64,000 nt of DNA, from assembly GCA_902612325.1 (NCBI GenBank), contig CACMDB010000005.1, positions 1 to 64,000 of the forward strand. Reading direction: 5' to 3'. Origin of the DNA: an uncultured Pelagibacteraceae bacterium (GTDB lineage Bacteria > Pseudomonadota > Alphaproteobacteria > Pelagibacterales > Pelagibacteraceae). Made by a program: the position numbers and the translations under genes. The notes beneath the pieces were generated by a model. It was not told the DNA's origin. It did not search any database and was given only the letters and a program-made list of their open reading frames with translations. This document shows, in pieces, positions 1 to 8,701 of this stretch (the first letter of the stretch is position 1; the number at the start of each line of letters is the position of its first letter).

Positions 1-421
1 CCTTGCAGCTTTTACAATGCCAATTACTTTTGCAGTTTTAATAATGATTGTGAGAAAATTTCCCTCTGTGGATATGGTGCCAGCCCAGTTCGTTGCTGGT
101 GTGAGTTCATGTCTAATTGGTTTTTTGCTTTCCACTAAAATCATGATTTCTCCTCATGATATCTTTTTGGGTTTTCTCGCAGGTTTTTTTCAAGTTGGTT
201 TTGGTTTTATATTTATAACTATCGGTGCAAGAACAACACCGTCTGCAATGGTAGGAATCATAATGTTATCCGAATCTGTCCTAGGACCGATATGGGCATT
301 CCTTTTTGTAAGTGAAAGACCCTCTGTATTTGGATTAATTGGTGGCGCAATTATACTTTCTGCGGTTTTATTACAATTTTACTCGCTTTTAAGTAAACAA
401 AAAAAAATTGTTTCTGATTGA
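1..421 (+). CDS. EamA/DMT-family permease, C-terminal part (5' truncated by window)
   Basis: An open frame runs in from the left edge (first full codon at base 2) and stops with TGA at 419-421. An internal ATG lies at 17, but codons before it continue in frame, so the real start is probably upstream. The visible 134+ residues form about four or five hydrophobic helices. The segment near residues 75-110, with a conserved glutamate followed by GPIWAFLF, matches the second EamA repeat of drug/metabolite transporters. The protein ends in a short lysine-rich cytoplasmic tail. The substrate cannot be told. Its stop codon is only 13 bases before the leader of the glycine riboswitch, so any promoter for the gcv unit must overlap this gene's 3' end. 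Two further EamA permeases lie at 15416 and 19703. Confidence 0.85.
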   Translation, partial: LAAFTMPITFAVLIMIVRKFPSVDMVPAQFVAGVSSCLIGFLLSTKIMISPHDIFLGFLAGFFQVGFGFIFITIGARTTPSAMVGIIMLSESVLGPIWAFLFVSERPSVFGLIGGAIILSAVLLQFYSLLSKQKKIVSD

Positions 422-434
422 CTTTTTTCCACAC

Positions 435-614
435 ATGTAAGAGTATCCTGCTACGGGAGAGACTACAGACTATCGTAGCGCCGAAGGAGCAACCACCCAG
501 GAATCTCTCAGGCAAAAAGGACCGTAACATATTAACTCTGGAAAGAGATTTAATTCTCGCCGAAGGAGCAAAACTCTCAGGCAAATATACAGATGGGTAC
601 AAAGAGTTAATATG
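435..614 (+). promoter_or_regulatory. Tandem glycine riboswitch (gcvT RNA), two aptamers
   Basis: Two glycine aptamers lie in tandem upstream of gcvT. Aptamer 1 spans about 453-525, closed by ACGG (453-456) with CCGT (522-525). Aptamer 2 spans about 534-608, closed by AACTCT (534-539) with AGAGTT (603-608). Both carry the family cores: CCGAAGGAGCAA (481-492) and CGAAGGAGCAA (561-571), each followed by CTCTCAGGCAAA (505-516 and 574-585). The linker is short, as is normal for cooperative tandem glycine switches. The closing helix of aptamer 2 can be extended without mismatch to CATATTAACTCT (528-539) with AGAGTTAATATG (603-614), which takes in the gcvT start codon and the only purine-rich ribosome-binding sequence (601-606). 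No intrinsic terminator is visible, so control is probably translational. Tandem glycine riboswitches are known in SAR11; the AUG-covering helix is read here directly from the sequence. Confidence 0.95.
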
Positions 615-1715
615 GAAACAAAAAAAACATCGCTGTACCAATTACATCAAGATTGTAATGCAAAATTTGTTGAATTTGCAGGCTATCAAATGCCGATACA
701 ATATTCGGAAGGTATTGTAGAAGAACACAAATTCACAAGAAATCACTCAGGTATCTTTGATGTTTCCCATATGGGTCAGCTATTTATTTATGGTGGTGAA
801 GACTTAATCAAAGATTTAGAAAAAATTTTTCCTTTAGATCTTAAAAATTTGAAATTAAATCATTCAAAATACAGCTTCTTAATGGACAAAGATGCTGGGA
901 TACATGATGATTTAATTATCACAAAAACAAAAGAAGGCTTTTTGATAATTCTCAATGCAGCATGTAAAGATAATGACTTTAAAATTTTAAAAGAATTTCT
1001 CGAGGATAAGTACAAAATGGTTTTAGATCAAAATAGATCTCTAATTGCCATTCAGGGTCCTAAATCATCAGAAATTCTTAATGATGTTATTAATGGTGTG
1101 AAAGATCTAAATTTTATGTCTGGAAACTGGTTTACATTTGAAAATCAGAAAGTTTATATTACGCGATCTGGTTACACAGGTGAAGACGGTTTTGAGATAT
1201 CTATTGTAAATGATTTTGTCGACCAATTAACTAGAGAATTAATCAACAAAGGATCTAAATTGATAGGTCTTGGAGCAAGAGATACATTAAGATTGGAAGC
1301 AGGTTTATGTCTTTATGGTCATGATCTTGATAAAGACAAAACTCCAGTGGAAGCAAATTTAAAGTGGGCTATTTCAAAAGAAAGAATCTCTAAGGGAGAT
1401 TTTATTGGCTCTGACATAATTATTAAACAATTAAATGATGGTGTCAGTAAAATAAGAGTTGGAATTAAACCTGAGGGCAGAATTATTGCTAGAGAAAAAA
1501 CAAAAATATTTAATCAATCAGATGTTCATATTGGAGAAATCACAAGTGGTACATTTGGACCAAGTGTTAATGGACCTGTTGCAATGGGTTATGTGGAAAA
1601 TGAATTTTCAAAAAAAAATACTAAAGTATTTTTAGAAGTCAGAGGTAAAAAACATCCTGCAAGTATTTGCAGCTTACCATTTTATAAAAAAAGTTATGTC
1701 AAAGAGGTAAACTAA
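612..1715 (+). CDS. gcvT: Glycine cleavage system T protein (aminomethyltransferase)
   Basis: 367 residues, the usual length for GcvT. The protein moves the methylene group from lipoyl-bound aminomethyl on the H protein to tetrahydrofolate, releasing ammonia, in the cytosol. The N-terminus ([19 protein letters not shown], then MPIQY and [10 protein letters not shown] near residues 46-56) aligns with the family start, which supports the ATG at 612. The GYTGEDG motif sits at residues 187-193 and a [13 protein letters not shown] segment near 217-229. The start codon lies only 3 bases beyond the closing stem of the second glycine aptamer and can be sequestered by it. The stop overlaps the gcvH start by one base (TAATG), which suggests translational coupling in a gcvTHP operon. 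Confidence 0.96.
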   Translation: METKKTSLYQLHQDCNAKFVEFAGYQMPIQYSEGIVEEHKFTRNHSGIFDVSHMGQLFIYGGEDLIKDLEKIFPLDLKNLKLNHSKYSFLMDKDAGIHDDLIITKTKEGFLIILNAACKDNDFKILKEFLEDKYKMVLDQNRSLIAIQGPKSSEILNDVINGVKDLNFMSGNWFTFENQKVYITRSGYTGEDGFEISIVNDFVDQLTRELINKGSKLIGLGARDTLRLEAGLCLYGHDLDKDKTPVEANLKWAISKERISKGDFIGSDIIIKQLNDGVSKIRVGIKPEGRIIAREKTKIFNQSDVHIGEITSGTFGPSVNGPVAMGYVENEFSKKNTKVFLEVRGKKHPASICSLPFYKKSYVKEVN

Positions 1716-2095
1716 TGAGTGAAGTAAAATATTCAAAAGAGCACGAGTGGATTAAATTAGATGGAGATGTTGCAACAATTGGTATCACAAAACATGCTAC
1801 AGAGATGTTAGGTGATATAGTTTTTGCAGAACTTCCAGAAAAAGGTTCTAGCGTAGAGAAAGATGGTACAGCTGGTGTTGTAGAGTCAACGAAAGCTGCT
1901 AGCGATGTATATACCCCTGTGAGCGGTGAAGTAGTTGATACTAATCAAGCAATAGTAGATGATCCATCAAAGATTAATCAAGATCCGGAGGACTCAGCGT
2001 GGTTTTTTAAACTCAAAATAAAAGATCCATCAGAAATGGATACTTTAATGAATAAAGACGATTACGATAAATTTGCAAAGGAGATTTCAGCATAA
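1715..2095 (+). CDS. gcvH: Glycine cleavage system H protein (lipoyl carrier)
   Basis: 126 residues, typical for GcvH. It carries the aminomethyl intermediate on a lipoyl-lysine between the P, T and L proteins. The lipoylation site is K60, in the ESTKAASD context, preceded by AGVVES as in the family. The N-terminal [10 protein letters not shown] and the [19 protein letters not shown] segment in the C-terminal half are family hallmarks. It overlaps gcvT by one base and its own stop overlaps the gcvP start by one base, so all three proteins are probably made in step from the riboswitch-controlled message. Confidence 0.97.
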   Translation: MSEVKYSKEHEWIKLDGDVATIGITKHATEMLGDIVFAELPEKGSSVEKDGTAGVVESTKAASDVYTPVSGEVVDTNQAIVDDPSKINQDPEDSAWFFKLKIKDPSEMDTLMNKDDYDKFAKEISA

Positions 2096-4965
2096 TGTTA
2101 CCAAATTCAGAAAAAGATTTTTTAAGAAGACATATCGGTCCTTCTGATGAAGACCAATCAAAAATGTTAAAAAAATTAAACTATAAGTCACTAGATGATT
2201 TAATTGACAATACTGTTCCAGAAAAAATAAAGTTTAAAGGCGAACTAAATATTGGTGGCTCAAATTCAGAGTACGAGGCGTTAAGAAAGTTAAGAGCAAT
2301 TTCGAAAAAAAATCAAGTTTACTCAAATTTTATTGGTATGGGTTATTATGGAACTTATACACCTTATGTAATTTTGAGAAATATTCTAGAAAATCCAGGT
2401 TGGTACACTTCATATACACCCTATCAGCCTGAAGTAGCTCAAGGAAGACTTGAGATGTTATTAAACTTTCAACAAATGATTGTTGACTTTACAGGGATGG
2501 ATATTGCCAATGCATCTTTATTAGATGAAGGCACAGCAGCAGCAGAGGCAATGGGTCTAAGTCACAGATTGAATAAAAAAGATAGTAATTTAGTTTTTGT
2601 TTCTGAAGATTGTCACCCTCAAACAATAAATGTAATTCAAACAAGAGCTGAACCTATGGGTTTAAAGGTTTTAGTCGGTAAAGAAGATGAAGTTTTAGAT
2701 CAACTAAAAGAGGATTTAGTTTGTGGAATTTTACAATATCCAGGAACTTTAGGAGATATTAAAGACCCAAGTGAAGCAATTAGCAAAATTCACAAAAAGA
2801 ATGGGAAGGCGGTATTAGCTTGTGATCTGTTGGCTTTAGCAAAATTAAAAACACCAAGGGAACTTGGTGCCGACATTGCAGTTGGAAGCTCTCAAAGATT
2901 TGGAATTCCAATGGGATATGGAGGTCCGCATGCAGCTTTTTTTGCTACAAAAGATGAGTTTAAAAGATCAATGCCTGGAAGAATTGTCGGTGTATCAGTT
3001 GATAGACATGGTAATAAAGCATATAGATTATCATTACAAACTAGAGAGCAACATATCAGAAGAGATAAGGCGACGAGTAATATTTGTACTGCCCAAGCTT
3101 TATTAGCAATTGTTTCAGCAGCATATGCTATTTATCATGGTCCGGATGGAATTAAAAATATTTCAGAAAGAGTGTCTCAATTAGCAAAAAGTTTTGCTGA
3201 TAAAATAAAACAATCTGGATACGAGCTTTATTCAAATAATTTTTTTGATACAGTAACAATTATTACCAAAGAAAAGACTGATCAAATTTATAAGAATGCT
3301 CTGAATCAGAGAGTTAATATTCGAAAAGTAAATTCTGAAATGCTTGCTGTTTCATTTGATGAGAGAAAAAATGTATATAGAGTAAATCAACTATTAAAAA
3401 TTTTTAATGCAGCAGAATCAATCAAAAAAGAAGATCCATCAGTAAGTTTACCTAATCTTCCAAAAAATTTATTAAGAACTTCAAAATATTTAGAACATCC
3501 AGTTTTTAACTCATATCATTCCGAAACTGAAATGCTTAGATATTTAAAAAGATTAGAAGATAAAGATATAGCATTGAATAGAACTATGATTGCACTTGGT
3601 TCTTGTACGATGAAATTAAATGCTGCTGCCGAAATGATCCCAATATCATGGAAAGAATTTGCAGAACCTCATCCGTTTGTCCCAATTGAACAAATGGAAG
3701 GGTTTAGAGATTTATTTACTGATCTAAAAAATTGGTTGCGCTCTATAACTGGTTTTTCAGGTGTTTCTTTGCAACCTAATGCAGGTGCTCAAGGTGAGTA
3801 TGCGGGCTTAATGGTTATCAGAAAGTATCATTTAGATAGAGGAGAGGTTAATCGTAATATATGTTTAATTCCAAGTTCAGCACATGGTACTAACCCAGCA
3901 AGTGCACAAATGGTTGGAATGAAGGTGGTTGTTGTTAATTGTGATAAAGAGGGAAATGTTGATTTTGATGACTTAAAGAAAAAAGCTGAACAACATTCGG
4001 AAAATCTTGGGGCACTAATGGTAACTTATCCATCTACCCATGGAGTATTTGAAGAAAAAATAACTGATATCTGTGAGTTAGTTCACAAACATGGCGGACA
4101 AGTCTATATGGATGGAGCAAATTTAAACGCCTTAGTTGGAGTTGCAAAGCCTGGAAATTTTGGTCCAGATGTCTGTCATATTAATTTACATAAAACATTT
4201 TGTATTCCACACGGCGGGGGAGGACCAGGTATGGGACCGATTGCTTGTAAAAGACATTTACAAGTTTATCTGCCTAATCATCCTGTGATTAAAGATTGCG
4301 GACCAACATCTGGTATTGGAGCAGTCTCGGCAGCTCCTTGGGGTAGTTCAAGTATTCTATCAATCTCTTGGATGTATATTAAAATGATGGGATCAGCAGG
4401 GTTAAAGCTTGCTACTGAAGTAGCAATTTTAAATGCAAATTATATTGCTCATAGACTAAAAGATCACTTTCCAATTCTGTATAAAGGATCAAATGGAAAT
4501 GTTGCTCATGAATGTATTATTGATATTAGGAATATTAAATCAGAGACAGGAGTAACCGAAGAAGATATTGCAAAAAGATTAATAGATTACGGGTTTCATG
4601 CACCAACTATGTCATGGCCAGTTGCTGGTACAATGATGATAGAGCCAACTGAAAGTGAGGGCTTGTCAGAACTCGATAGATTTTGTGATACTTTAATTAA
4701 GATTAAAGAAGAAATTGAAAAAATTAAATCAGGTGAATTTGATAAAATAGATAATCCAATAAAAAATGCTCCTCACACAGACAGCGAACTAGCTTCTGAT
4801 GATTGGACACATAAATACTCAAGAGCAGAAGCTGCTTATCCAGCAAAATTCTTAAGAGCTAATAAATTTTGGCCTCCAGTTGCAAGAGTAGATAATGTTT
4901 ATGGTGACAAGAATATATTCTGTACTTGTCCAAGCATAGATGAATTTAAAGAAGATGCAGCTTAA
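2095..4965 (+). CDS. gcvP: Glycine dehydrogenase (decarboxylating), P protein
   Basis: 956 residues, the full-length single-chain form with fused alpha and beta halves. It decarboxylates glycine with pyridoxal phosphate and loads the aminomethyl group on lipoyl-GcvH. The PLP lysine is K700 in the NLHKTFCIPHGGGGPGMGP context. The N-terminal RRHIGPSDED motif, the IGMGYYGTYTP motif near residue 80 and the SCTMKLNAAAEM motif near 502-513 are all present, and no domain is missing. The gene overlaps gcvH by one base. Only 6 bases separate its stop from the next gene (4972), so read-through into the lipid-modification genes is likely. The GcvL lipoamide dehydrogenase is not in this window. Confidence 0.97.
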   Translation: MLPNSEKDFLRRHIGPSDEDQSKMLKKLNYKSLDDLIDNTVPEKIKFKGELNIGGSNSEYEALRKLRAISKKNQVYSNFIGMGYYGTYTPYVILRNILENPGWYTSYTPYQPEVAQGRLEMLLNFQQMIVDFTGMDIANASLLDEGTAAAEAMGLSHRLNKKDSNLVFVSEDCHPQTINVIQTRAEPMGLKVLVGKEDEVLDQLKEDLVCGILQYPGTLGDIKDPSEAISKIHKKNGKAVLACDLLALAKLKTPRELGADIAVGSSQRFGIPMGYGGPHAAFFATKDEFKRSMPGRIVGVSVDRHGNKAYRLSLQTREQHIRRDKATSNICTAQALLAIVSAAYAIYHGPDGIKNISERVSQLAKSFADKIKQSGYELYSNNFFDTVTIITKEKTDQIYKNALNQRVNIRKVNSEMLAVSFDERKNVYRVNQLLKIFNAAESIKKEDPSVSLPNLPKNLLRTSKYLEHPVFNSYHSETEMLRYLKRLEDKDIALNRTMIALGSCTMKLNAAAEMIPISWKEFAEPHPFVPIEQMEGFRDLFTDLKNWLRSITGFSGVSLQPNAGAQGEYAGLMVIRKYHLDRGEVNRNICLIPSSAHGTNPASAQMVGMKVVVVNCDKEGNVDFDDLKKKAEQHSENLGALMVTYPSTHGVFEEKITDICELVHKHGGQVYMDGANLNALVGVAKPGNFGPDVCHINLHKTFCIPHGGGGPGMGPIACKRHLQVYLPNHPVIKDCGPTSGIGAVSAAPWGSSSILSISWMYIKMMGSAGLKLATEVAILNANYIAHRLKDHFPILYKGSNGNVAHECIIDIRNIKSETGVTEEDIAKRLIDYGFHAPTMSWPVAGTMMIEPTESEGLSELDRFCDTLIKIKEEIEKIKSGEFDKIDNPIKNAPHTDSELASDDWTHKYSRAEAAYPAKFLRANKFWPPVARVDNVYGDKNIFCTCPSIDEFKEDAA

Positions 4966-4971
4966 CAATTA

Positions 4972-6210
4972 ATGAAGATTGCTGTTGTCGGCTCAGGCAT
5001 ATCAGGATTAAGCGCTGCATATTACTTATCAAAAAATCATCATGTAGATCTTTTCGAGAAGGAAGATCGTTTCGGTGGTCACTCTCATACAATTGATTTA
5101 TCGCTTGGTACAAAAAAAATTCCTGTTGATATAGGTTTTATTGTATTCAATTACGCCACTTACCCAAATTTAATTAATTTTTTTGAAGAGAATAATATTG
5201 CAATTGAAAAAAGCGATATGTCTTTTTCTGTATCAGTTGAAAAATCTTCATTCGAATATTGCGGTAGAGGATTAAATGGAATTTTTTCAAATAAGGCCAA
5301 TCTGTTTAATCTAAGATTCCTCAAAATGTTTTTTGATATAATAAAGTTTTACAAAAAATGTGATAATATAAAAAAAATTGATCAAGAGACTACACTTGGT
5401 GATTATTTGAGAAAAGAAAATCTTTCAAAAGAGTTTATCAACTTTCATTTGATACCGATGGTCTCAGCCATATGGTCAATGCCACCAAGTGCTGCCAGTC
5501 AAATGCCGTTAAGATTTTTCTTAAAGTTTTTCCAAAATCATGGTTTGTTTAAATTAAGAAATAGACCCCAATGGTACACAATATCAAATCGGAGCAGAAC
5601 TTATGTTCAAAACATTATTTCAAAAATCAGTGGTGAACATTTTAAAAATTATCCAATCAAAAAAATTAAAACTAAGACAACAGGAATAGATTTATATTAT
5701 GGAGGAGAAAGTGAATATTTTGGATACGACAAAGTTGTTTTGGCAACACATGCAGATGAAGCTTTATCAATAATTGATAATCCAACCGACCAGGAAAAGA
5801 ATGTACTTTCAAAATATAAGTATAAGGAAAATATTGCTTATATTCATACTGATGAACAAGCTATGCCAAAAAATAAAAAAGCTTGGTGTTCATGGAATTC
5901 ATCAATGAAAAAGGATGACAAAGAAAAAAATTCAATTACATATTGGCTAAATTTATTACAAAACCTTAAATGTGGTGAAAATATTTTTCTTACCTTAAAT
6001 CCTTATTTTAAAATTGATGAGAAGAAAATTTTAAAAAAAGTTAGATTTACACATCCATATTTTGATCAATCTGCACTTAATTTTCAAAGTCAGCTTACAA
6101 ATTTACAAAATAAAAGAAATATTCTTTATTGTGGTAGTTATTTTGGTTACGGTTTTCATGAAGATGGAATAAAATCATCTATTGAAATGCTCAAAACCCT
6201 TAATGACTAG
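4972..6210 (+). CDS. FAD-dependent amine-oxidase-like oxidoreductase of a Cfa/DUF1365 lipid cluster
   Basis: 412 residues. The N-terminal dinucleotide-binding fold is clear: VVGSGISGLSAAYYL (residues 4-18), then an acidic ligand in LFEKEDRFGGHSHT (about 28-41). The C-terminal FAD-contact region near 390-408 (CGSYFGYGFHEDG) is that of COG2907-type NAD/FAD-binding proteins. This family travels with DUF1365 and a cyclopropane-fatty-acid-synthase-like methyltransferase in many proteobacteria, as it does here. A role in oxidising or desaturating a phospholipid acyl chain is therefore inferred; the substrate is not shown by the sequence. It starts 6 bases after gcvP and overlaps DUF1365 by 8 bases (ATGACTAG), indicating coupling. 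No signal peptide is apparent. Confidence 0.85.
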   Translation: MKIAVVGSGISGLSAAYYLSKNHHVDLFEKEDRFGGHSHTIDLSLGTKKIPVDIGFIVFNYATYPNLINFFEENNIAIEKSDMSFSVSVEKSSFEYCGRGLNGIFSNKANLFNLRFLKMFFDIIKFYKKCDNIKKIDQETTLGDYLRKENLSKEFINFHLIPMVSAIWSMPPSAASQMPLRFFLKFFQNHGLFKLRNRPQWYTISNRSRTYVQNIISKISGEHFKNYPIKKIKTKTTGIDLYYGGESEYFGYDKVVLATHADEALSIIDNPTDQEKNVLSKYKYKENIAYIHTDEQAMPKNKKAWCSWNSSMKKDDKEKNSITYWLNLLQNLKCGENIFLTLNPYFKIDEKKILKKVRFTHPYFDQSALNFQSQLTNLQNKRNILYCGSYFGYGFHEDGIKSSIEMLKTLND

Positions 6211-6961
6211 TTGTATATATAATGGCACTGTAATTCACAAAAGATTTAAACCAAAGATACATTTTTTTAAATACAGGGTATTTTCACTTTTAATTGATCT
6301 TTCTGAATTAGAAAAATTAGATAAAACGATTAATTTTTTTTCATACAATAAATTTAATTTGATTAGTTTTTTTGATAAAGATCATGGAGATAGAGATGGA
6401 TCACTCTTAACTGATTGGGTTAAAAAAAATCTTAAACAAAATAATATTAGTAGTGAAAATATTAGAATTAAACTTTTATGTTATCCAAGAATCTTTGGAT
6501 ATGTTTTTAATCCATTAAGTGTTTTTTATGTGTACAATAATAACAATGATTTGGTATCCATATTATATGAAGTTAAAAATACTTTTGGTGAGCAACACAC
6601 TTATGTTTTTAAAGTAAAAAATGACAATTTATTGCAACACAATTGTGAGAAAAAATTTCATGTTTCACCATTCATTGAAATGAATTGTAGTTATTTTTTT
6701 AGAATTTTAAAACCTGCAGATAAAATCTCAGTAATCATAGATCAATATCAATTAAACGAAAAAATATTATATGCTTCTCAAGATGGGAAAAGAAAAGATT
6801 TTACAACTTCAGAGTTAATTAAATCATATTTAAAACATCCCCTAATGACGTTTAAAATTATTGCAGCGATACATTTTGAAGCGTTTAAATTATGGACCAA
6901 AGGAATAAAGTTTATCCAAAAAAAATTAAAAATAAGAAACAACATATCTTTTGAAAATTAA
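6203..6961 (+). CDS. DUF1365 family protein of the lipid cluster
   Basis: 252 residues from the ATG at 6203. An ATG at 6182 is also in frame, but family members begin right at the pattern seen here (CIYNGTVIHKRFKPKIHFF, then YRVFSLLIDLSEL), so 6203 is preferred. Other family features are GSLLTDWV near residue 65, LLCYPRIFGYVFNPLSVFYVYN near 92-112, and the C-terminal IAAIHFEAFKLWTKG. No catalytic function is established for DUF1365. Its near-invariant neighbourhood with FAD oxidoreductases and Cfa-like enzymes points to membrane fatty-acid modification. It overlaps both neighbours (8 bases upstream, 1 base downstream). Confidence 0.88.
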   Translation: MTSCIYNGTVIHKRFKPKIHFFKYRVFSLLIDLSELEKLDKTINFFSYNKFNLISFFDKDHGDRDGSLLTDWVKKNLKQNNISSENIRIKLLCYPRIFGYVFNPLSVFYVYNNNNDLVSILYEVKNTFGEQHTYVFKVKNDNLLQHNCEKKFHVSPFIEMNCSYFFRILKPADKISVIIDQYQLNEKILYASQDGKRKDFTTSELIKSYLKHPLMTFKIIAAIHFEAFKLWTKGIKFIQKKLKIRNNISFEN

Positions 6962-8139
6962 TGTCCTTAAATAGACTTTCAGACAAACTGGTTTTTAACA
7001 TATTAGCCGGAATAAATGTTGGATATCTAGAAATTATAAATTATCAAGGAGAAGTTTTTAAATTTGGAAATCCTCAGGATAATTTAAAAGCTAAATTGAA
7101 AATTAAAAAACCAAATTTTTCTTTTAATCTAATAAAAGGTGGCAGCATTGGTTTTGCTGAGTCTTACATGAGGGGAGAATTTGAAACTGATAATTTATCC
7201 AATCTCATTGAAATAACAGCTCGAAATATCAAAATCATATACAAGTTTTCAGGCTTACTCGATTTTCCAATTATAAATTTTTTAAAAGGGATCTTTATAA
7301 AAAATACAAAGAATAGAAGTAAAGAAAATATTGCAAAACATTATGACTTAGGAAACGATTTTTTTTCTTTATGGCTTGATGAAACTTTAACTTACTCAAG
7401 CGGAATTTTTAGTGAGACCACTCAAGATCTTTCAGAGGCACAAAACAACAAATATCAAAAAATGATAGATTTAATAAAACCAAACCATGGCGACAGGGTT
7501 TTAGAAATTGGATGTGGCTGGGGTGGTTTTGCAGAATATTTAGGAAAAAAATATGATGTAAAATTAGATTGTATTACTATTTCAAAAAAACAATTCGAAT
7601 ATGCAAAAAAAAGGATTCATAATTGTGGTTTAAATGAAAAAGTAAATATTGAAATAAAAGATTATAGAGATTTAAAGAATAAATATAATTCAATAGCCTC
7701 CATAGAAATGATTGAAGCTGTAGGGCAAAATTATTTGGAAAGTTATTTTAAAACTATTAAGAAAAACCTTTCTACAGATGGTAGGGCAGCCATTCAAGCA
7801 ATTACAATAGATGATAGTTTATTTGATAGATATAAAACGAAACAAGATTTTATTCAAAAATATATTTTTCCAGGAGGATTTTTGCCAAGTAAAAATAGCT
7901 TAAACAAATATGTTTCAGACAATGGTTTAACAATAAAGTCTTACGACTCATATGCTGATCATTATGCAAATACATTAGCTATTTGGAAAAATGAATTTAA
8001 TAGAAAATGGGATCTCATTAAAAAACAAGGTTTTGATTTAACTTTTAAAAGAATGTGGGAATTTTACCTATCTTATTGTGAGGCTGGATTTAAATCGAAA
8101 AATATTGATCTGATACAATTTTCAATTCAAAATAAATAA
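6961..8139 (+). CDS. Cyclopropane-fatty-acyl-phospholipid synthase-like SAM methyltransferase
   Basis: 392 residues, matching the Cfa family length. The N-terminal lipid-binding domain contains GGSIGFAESYMRGEFETDNL (about 60-79). The methyltransferase domain starts at ENIAKHYDLGNDFFSLWLD, with SAM motif I LEIGCGWGGF at residues 181-190 and the family segments EMIEAVGQNYLESYF, YIFPGGFLPS and a C-terminal YCEAGF. Classical Cfa methylenates unsaturated acyl chains in membrane phospholipids. Some cluster-linked paralogues in alphaproteobacteria instead C-methylate the chain on the way to furan fatty acids, and neighbours alone cannot decide between these. It follows DUF1365 with a one-base overlap. 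Confidence 0.9.
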   Translation: MSLNRLSDKLVFNILAGINVGYLEIINYQGEVFKFGNPQDNLKAKLKIKKPNFSFNLIKGGSIGFAESYMRGEFETDNLSNLIEITARNIKIIYKFSGLLDFPIINFLKGIFIKNTKNRSKENIAKHYDLGNDFFSLWLDETLTYSSGIFSETTQDLSEAQNNKYQKMIDLIKPNHGDRVLEIGCGWGGFAEYLGKKYDVKLDCITISKKQFEYAKKRIHNCGLNEKVNIEIKDYRDLKNKYNSIASIEMIEAVGQNYLESYFKTIKKNLSTDGRAAIQAITIDDSLFDRYKTKQDFIQKYIFPGGFLPSKNSLNKYVSDNGLTIKSYDSYADHYANTLAIWKNEFNRKWDLIKKQGFDLTFKRMWEFYLSYCEAGFKSKNIDLIQFSIQNK

Positions 8140-8152
8140 ATAACGGGGGCTT

Positions 8153-8701
8153 GTGAGGAAAATAATAAACTTAAGATCAATTTTATTGATAATCTCTTTA
8201 TTCTTAATTACAAACTGCTCAAATAATAGCGATATGAAACCAGAAGATTTTAAAGGTAAAGAACCGAGATTAATCATAGAAAATTACTTGTCAGGCAATG
8301 TTAAAGCTTGGGGAGTTCTTCAGAATAGATCTGGAAAAGTTACTAGACAATTTTCAGCAGATTTAGATGGCAAGTGGGATGGCAAGCAATTAATTCTTGA
8401 TGAAAAATTTAATTGGGACGACGGTGAAGTACAAACTAGACAATGGCAAATTACCAAAATAGATGATAATAATTATGAAGGAACTGCTGGAGACGTAGTT
8501 GGTAAAGCCAAGGGATATTCATATGGTCCCGCATTTAAATTTGAGTATGTTTTATTAGTTCCAGTAAAAGGTAAAGAAATTAAGATTACTTTCGATGATT
8601 GGATTTTTAAACAGGATGATCGAGTAGCAATTAATAGAGCTACAATGACTAAATTTGGAATTAAAGTCGCTGAATTGACTGTAGTATTTGTAAAAGATTA
8701 A
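8153..8701 (+). CDS. DUF3833 family lipoprotein
   Basis: 182 residues starting from a GTG at 8153, 13 bases after the Cfa-like gene. The N-terminus has a basic start, a hydrophobic helix and a lipobox ending in ITNC (Cys22), so it should be a lipid-anchored envelope protein. The rest is a beta-rich DUF3833 domain with W-K-W-Q-W patterning (SADLDGKWDGKQLILDE, then VQTRQWQI and FDDWIFKQDD). DUF3833 proteins recur with FAD/DUF1365/Cfa clusters in marine proteobacteria, but their molecular role is unknown. The stop codon TAA shares the TTAA at 8698-8701 with the stop of the convergent SDR gene. Confidence 0.85.
   Translation: MRKIINLRSILLIISLFLITNCSNNSDMKPEDFKGKEPRLIIENYLSGNVKAWGVLQNRSGKVTRQFSADLDGKWDGKQLILDEKFNWDDGEVQTRQWQITKIDDNNYEGTAGDVVGKAKGYSYGPAFKFEYVLLVPVKGKEIKITFDDWIFKQDDRVAINRATMTKFGIKVAELTVVFVKD

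Noticed and set aside
418..423. TTGACT at the end of the EamA gene as -35 of the gcv promoter
   Set aside because: At 16-18 bases downstream only weak -10 candidates (GAGTAT, AGTATC) are found, and a start there would remove the riboswitch leader. Not listed as a promoter.
351..641. Minus-strand open frame across the glycine riboswitch
   Set aside because: It is a by-product of the structured RNA, with no family resemblance and no plausible ribosome-binding site.
6182..6202. Longer N-terminus for the DUF1365 protein from ATG 6182
   Set aside because: The extra seven residues are outside the family pattern and would lengthen the overlap with the previous gene to 29 bases; 6203 fits both.
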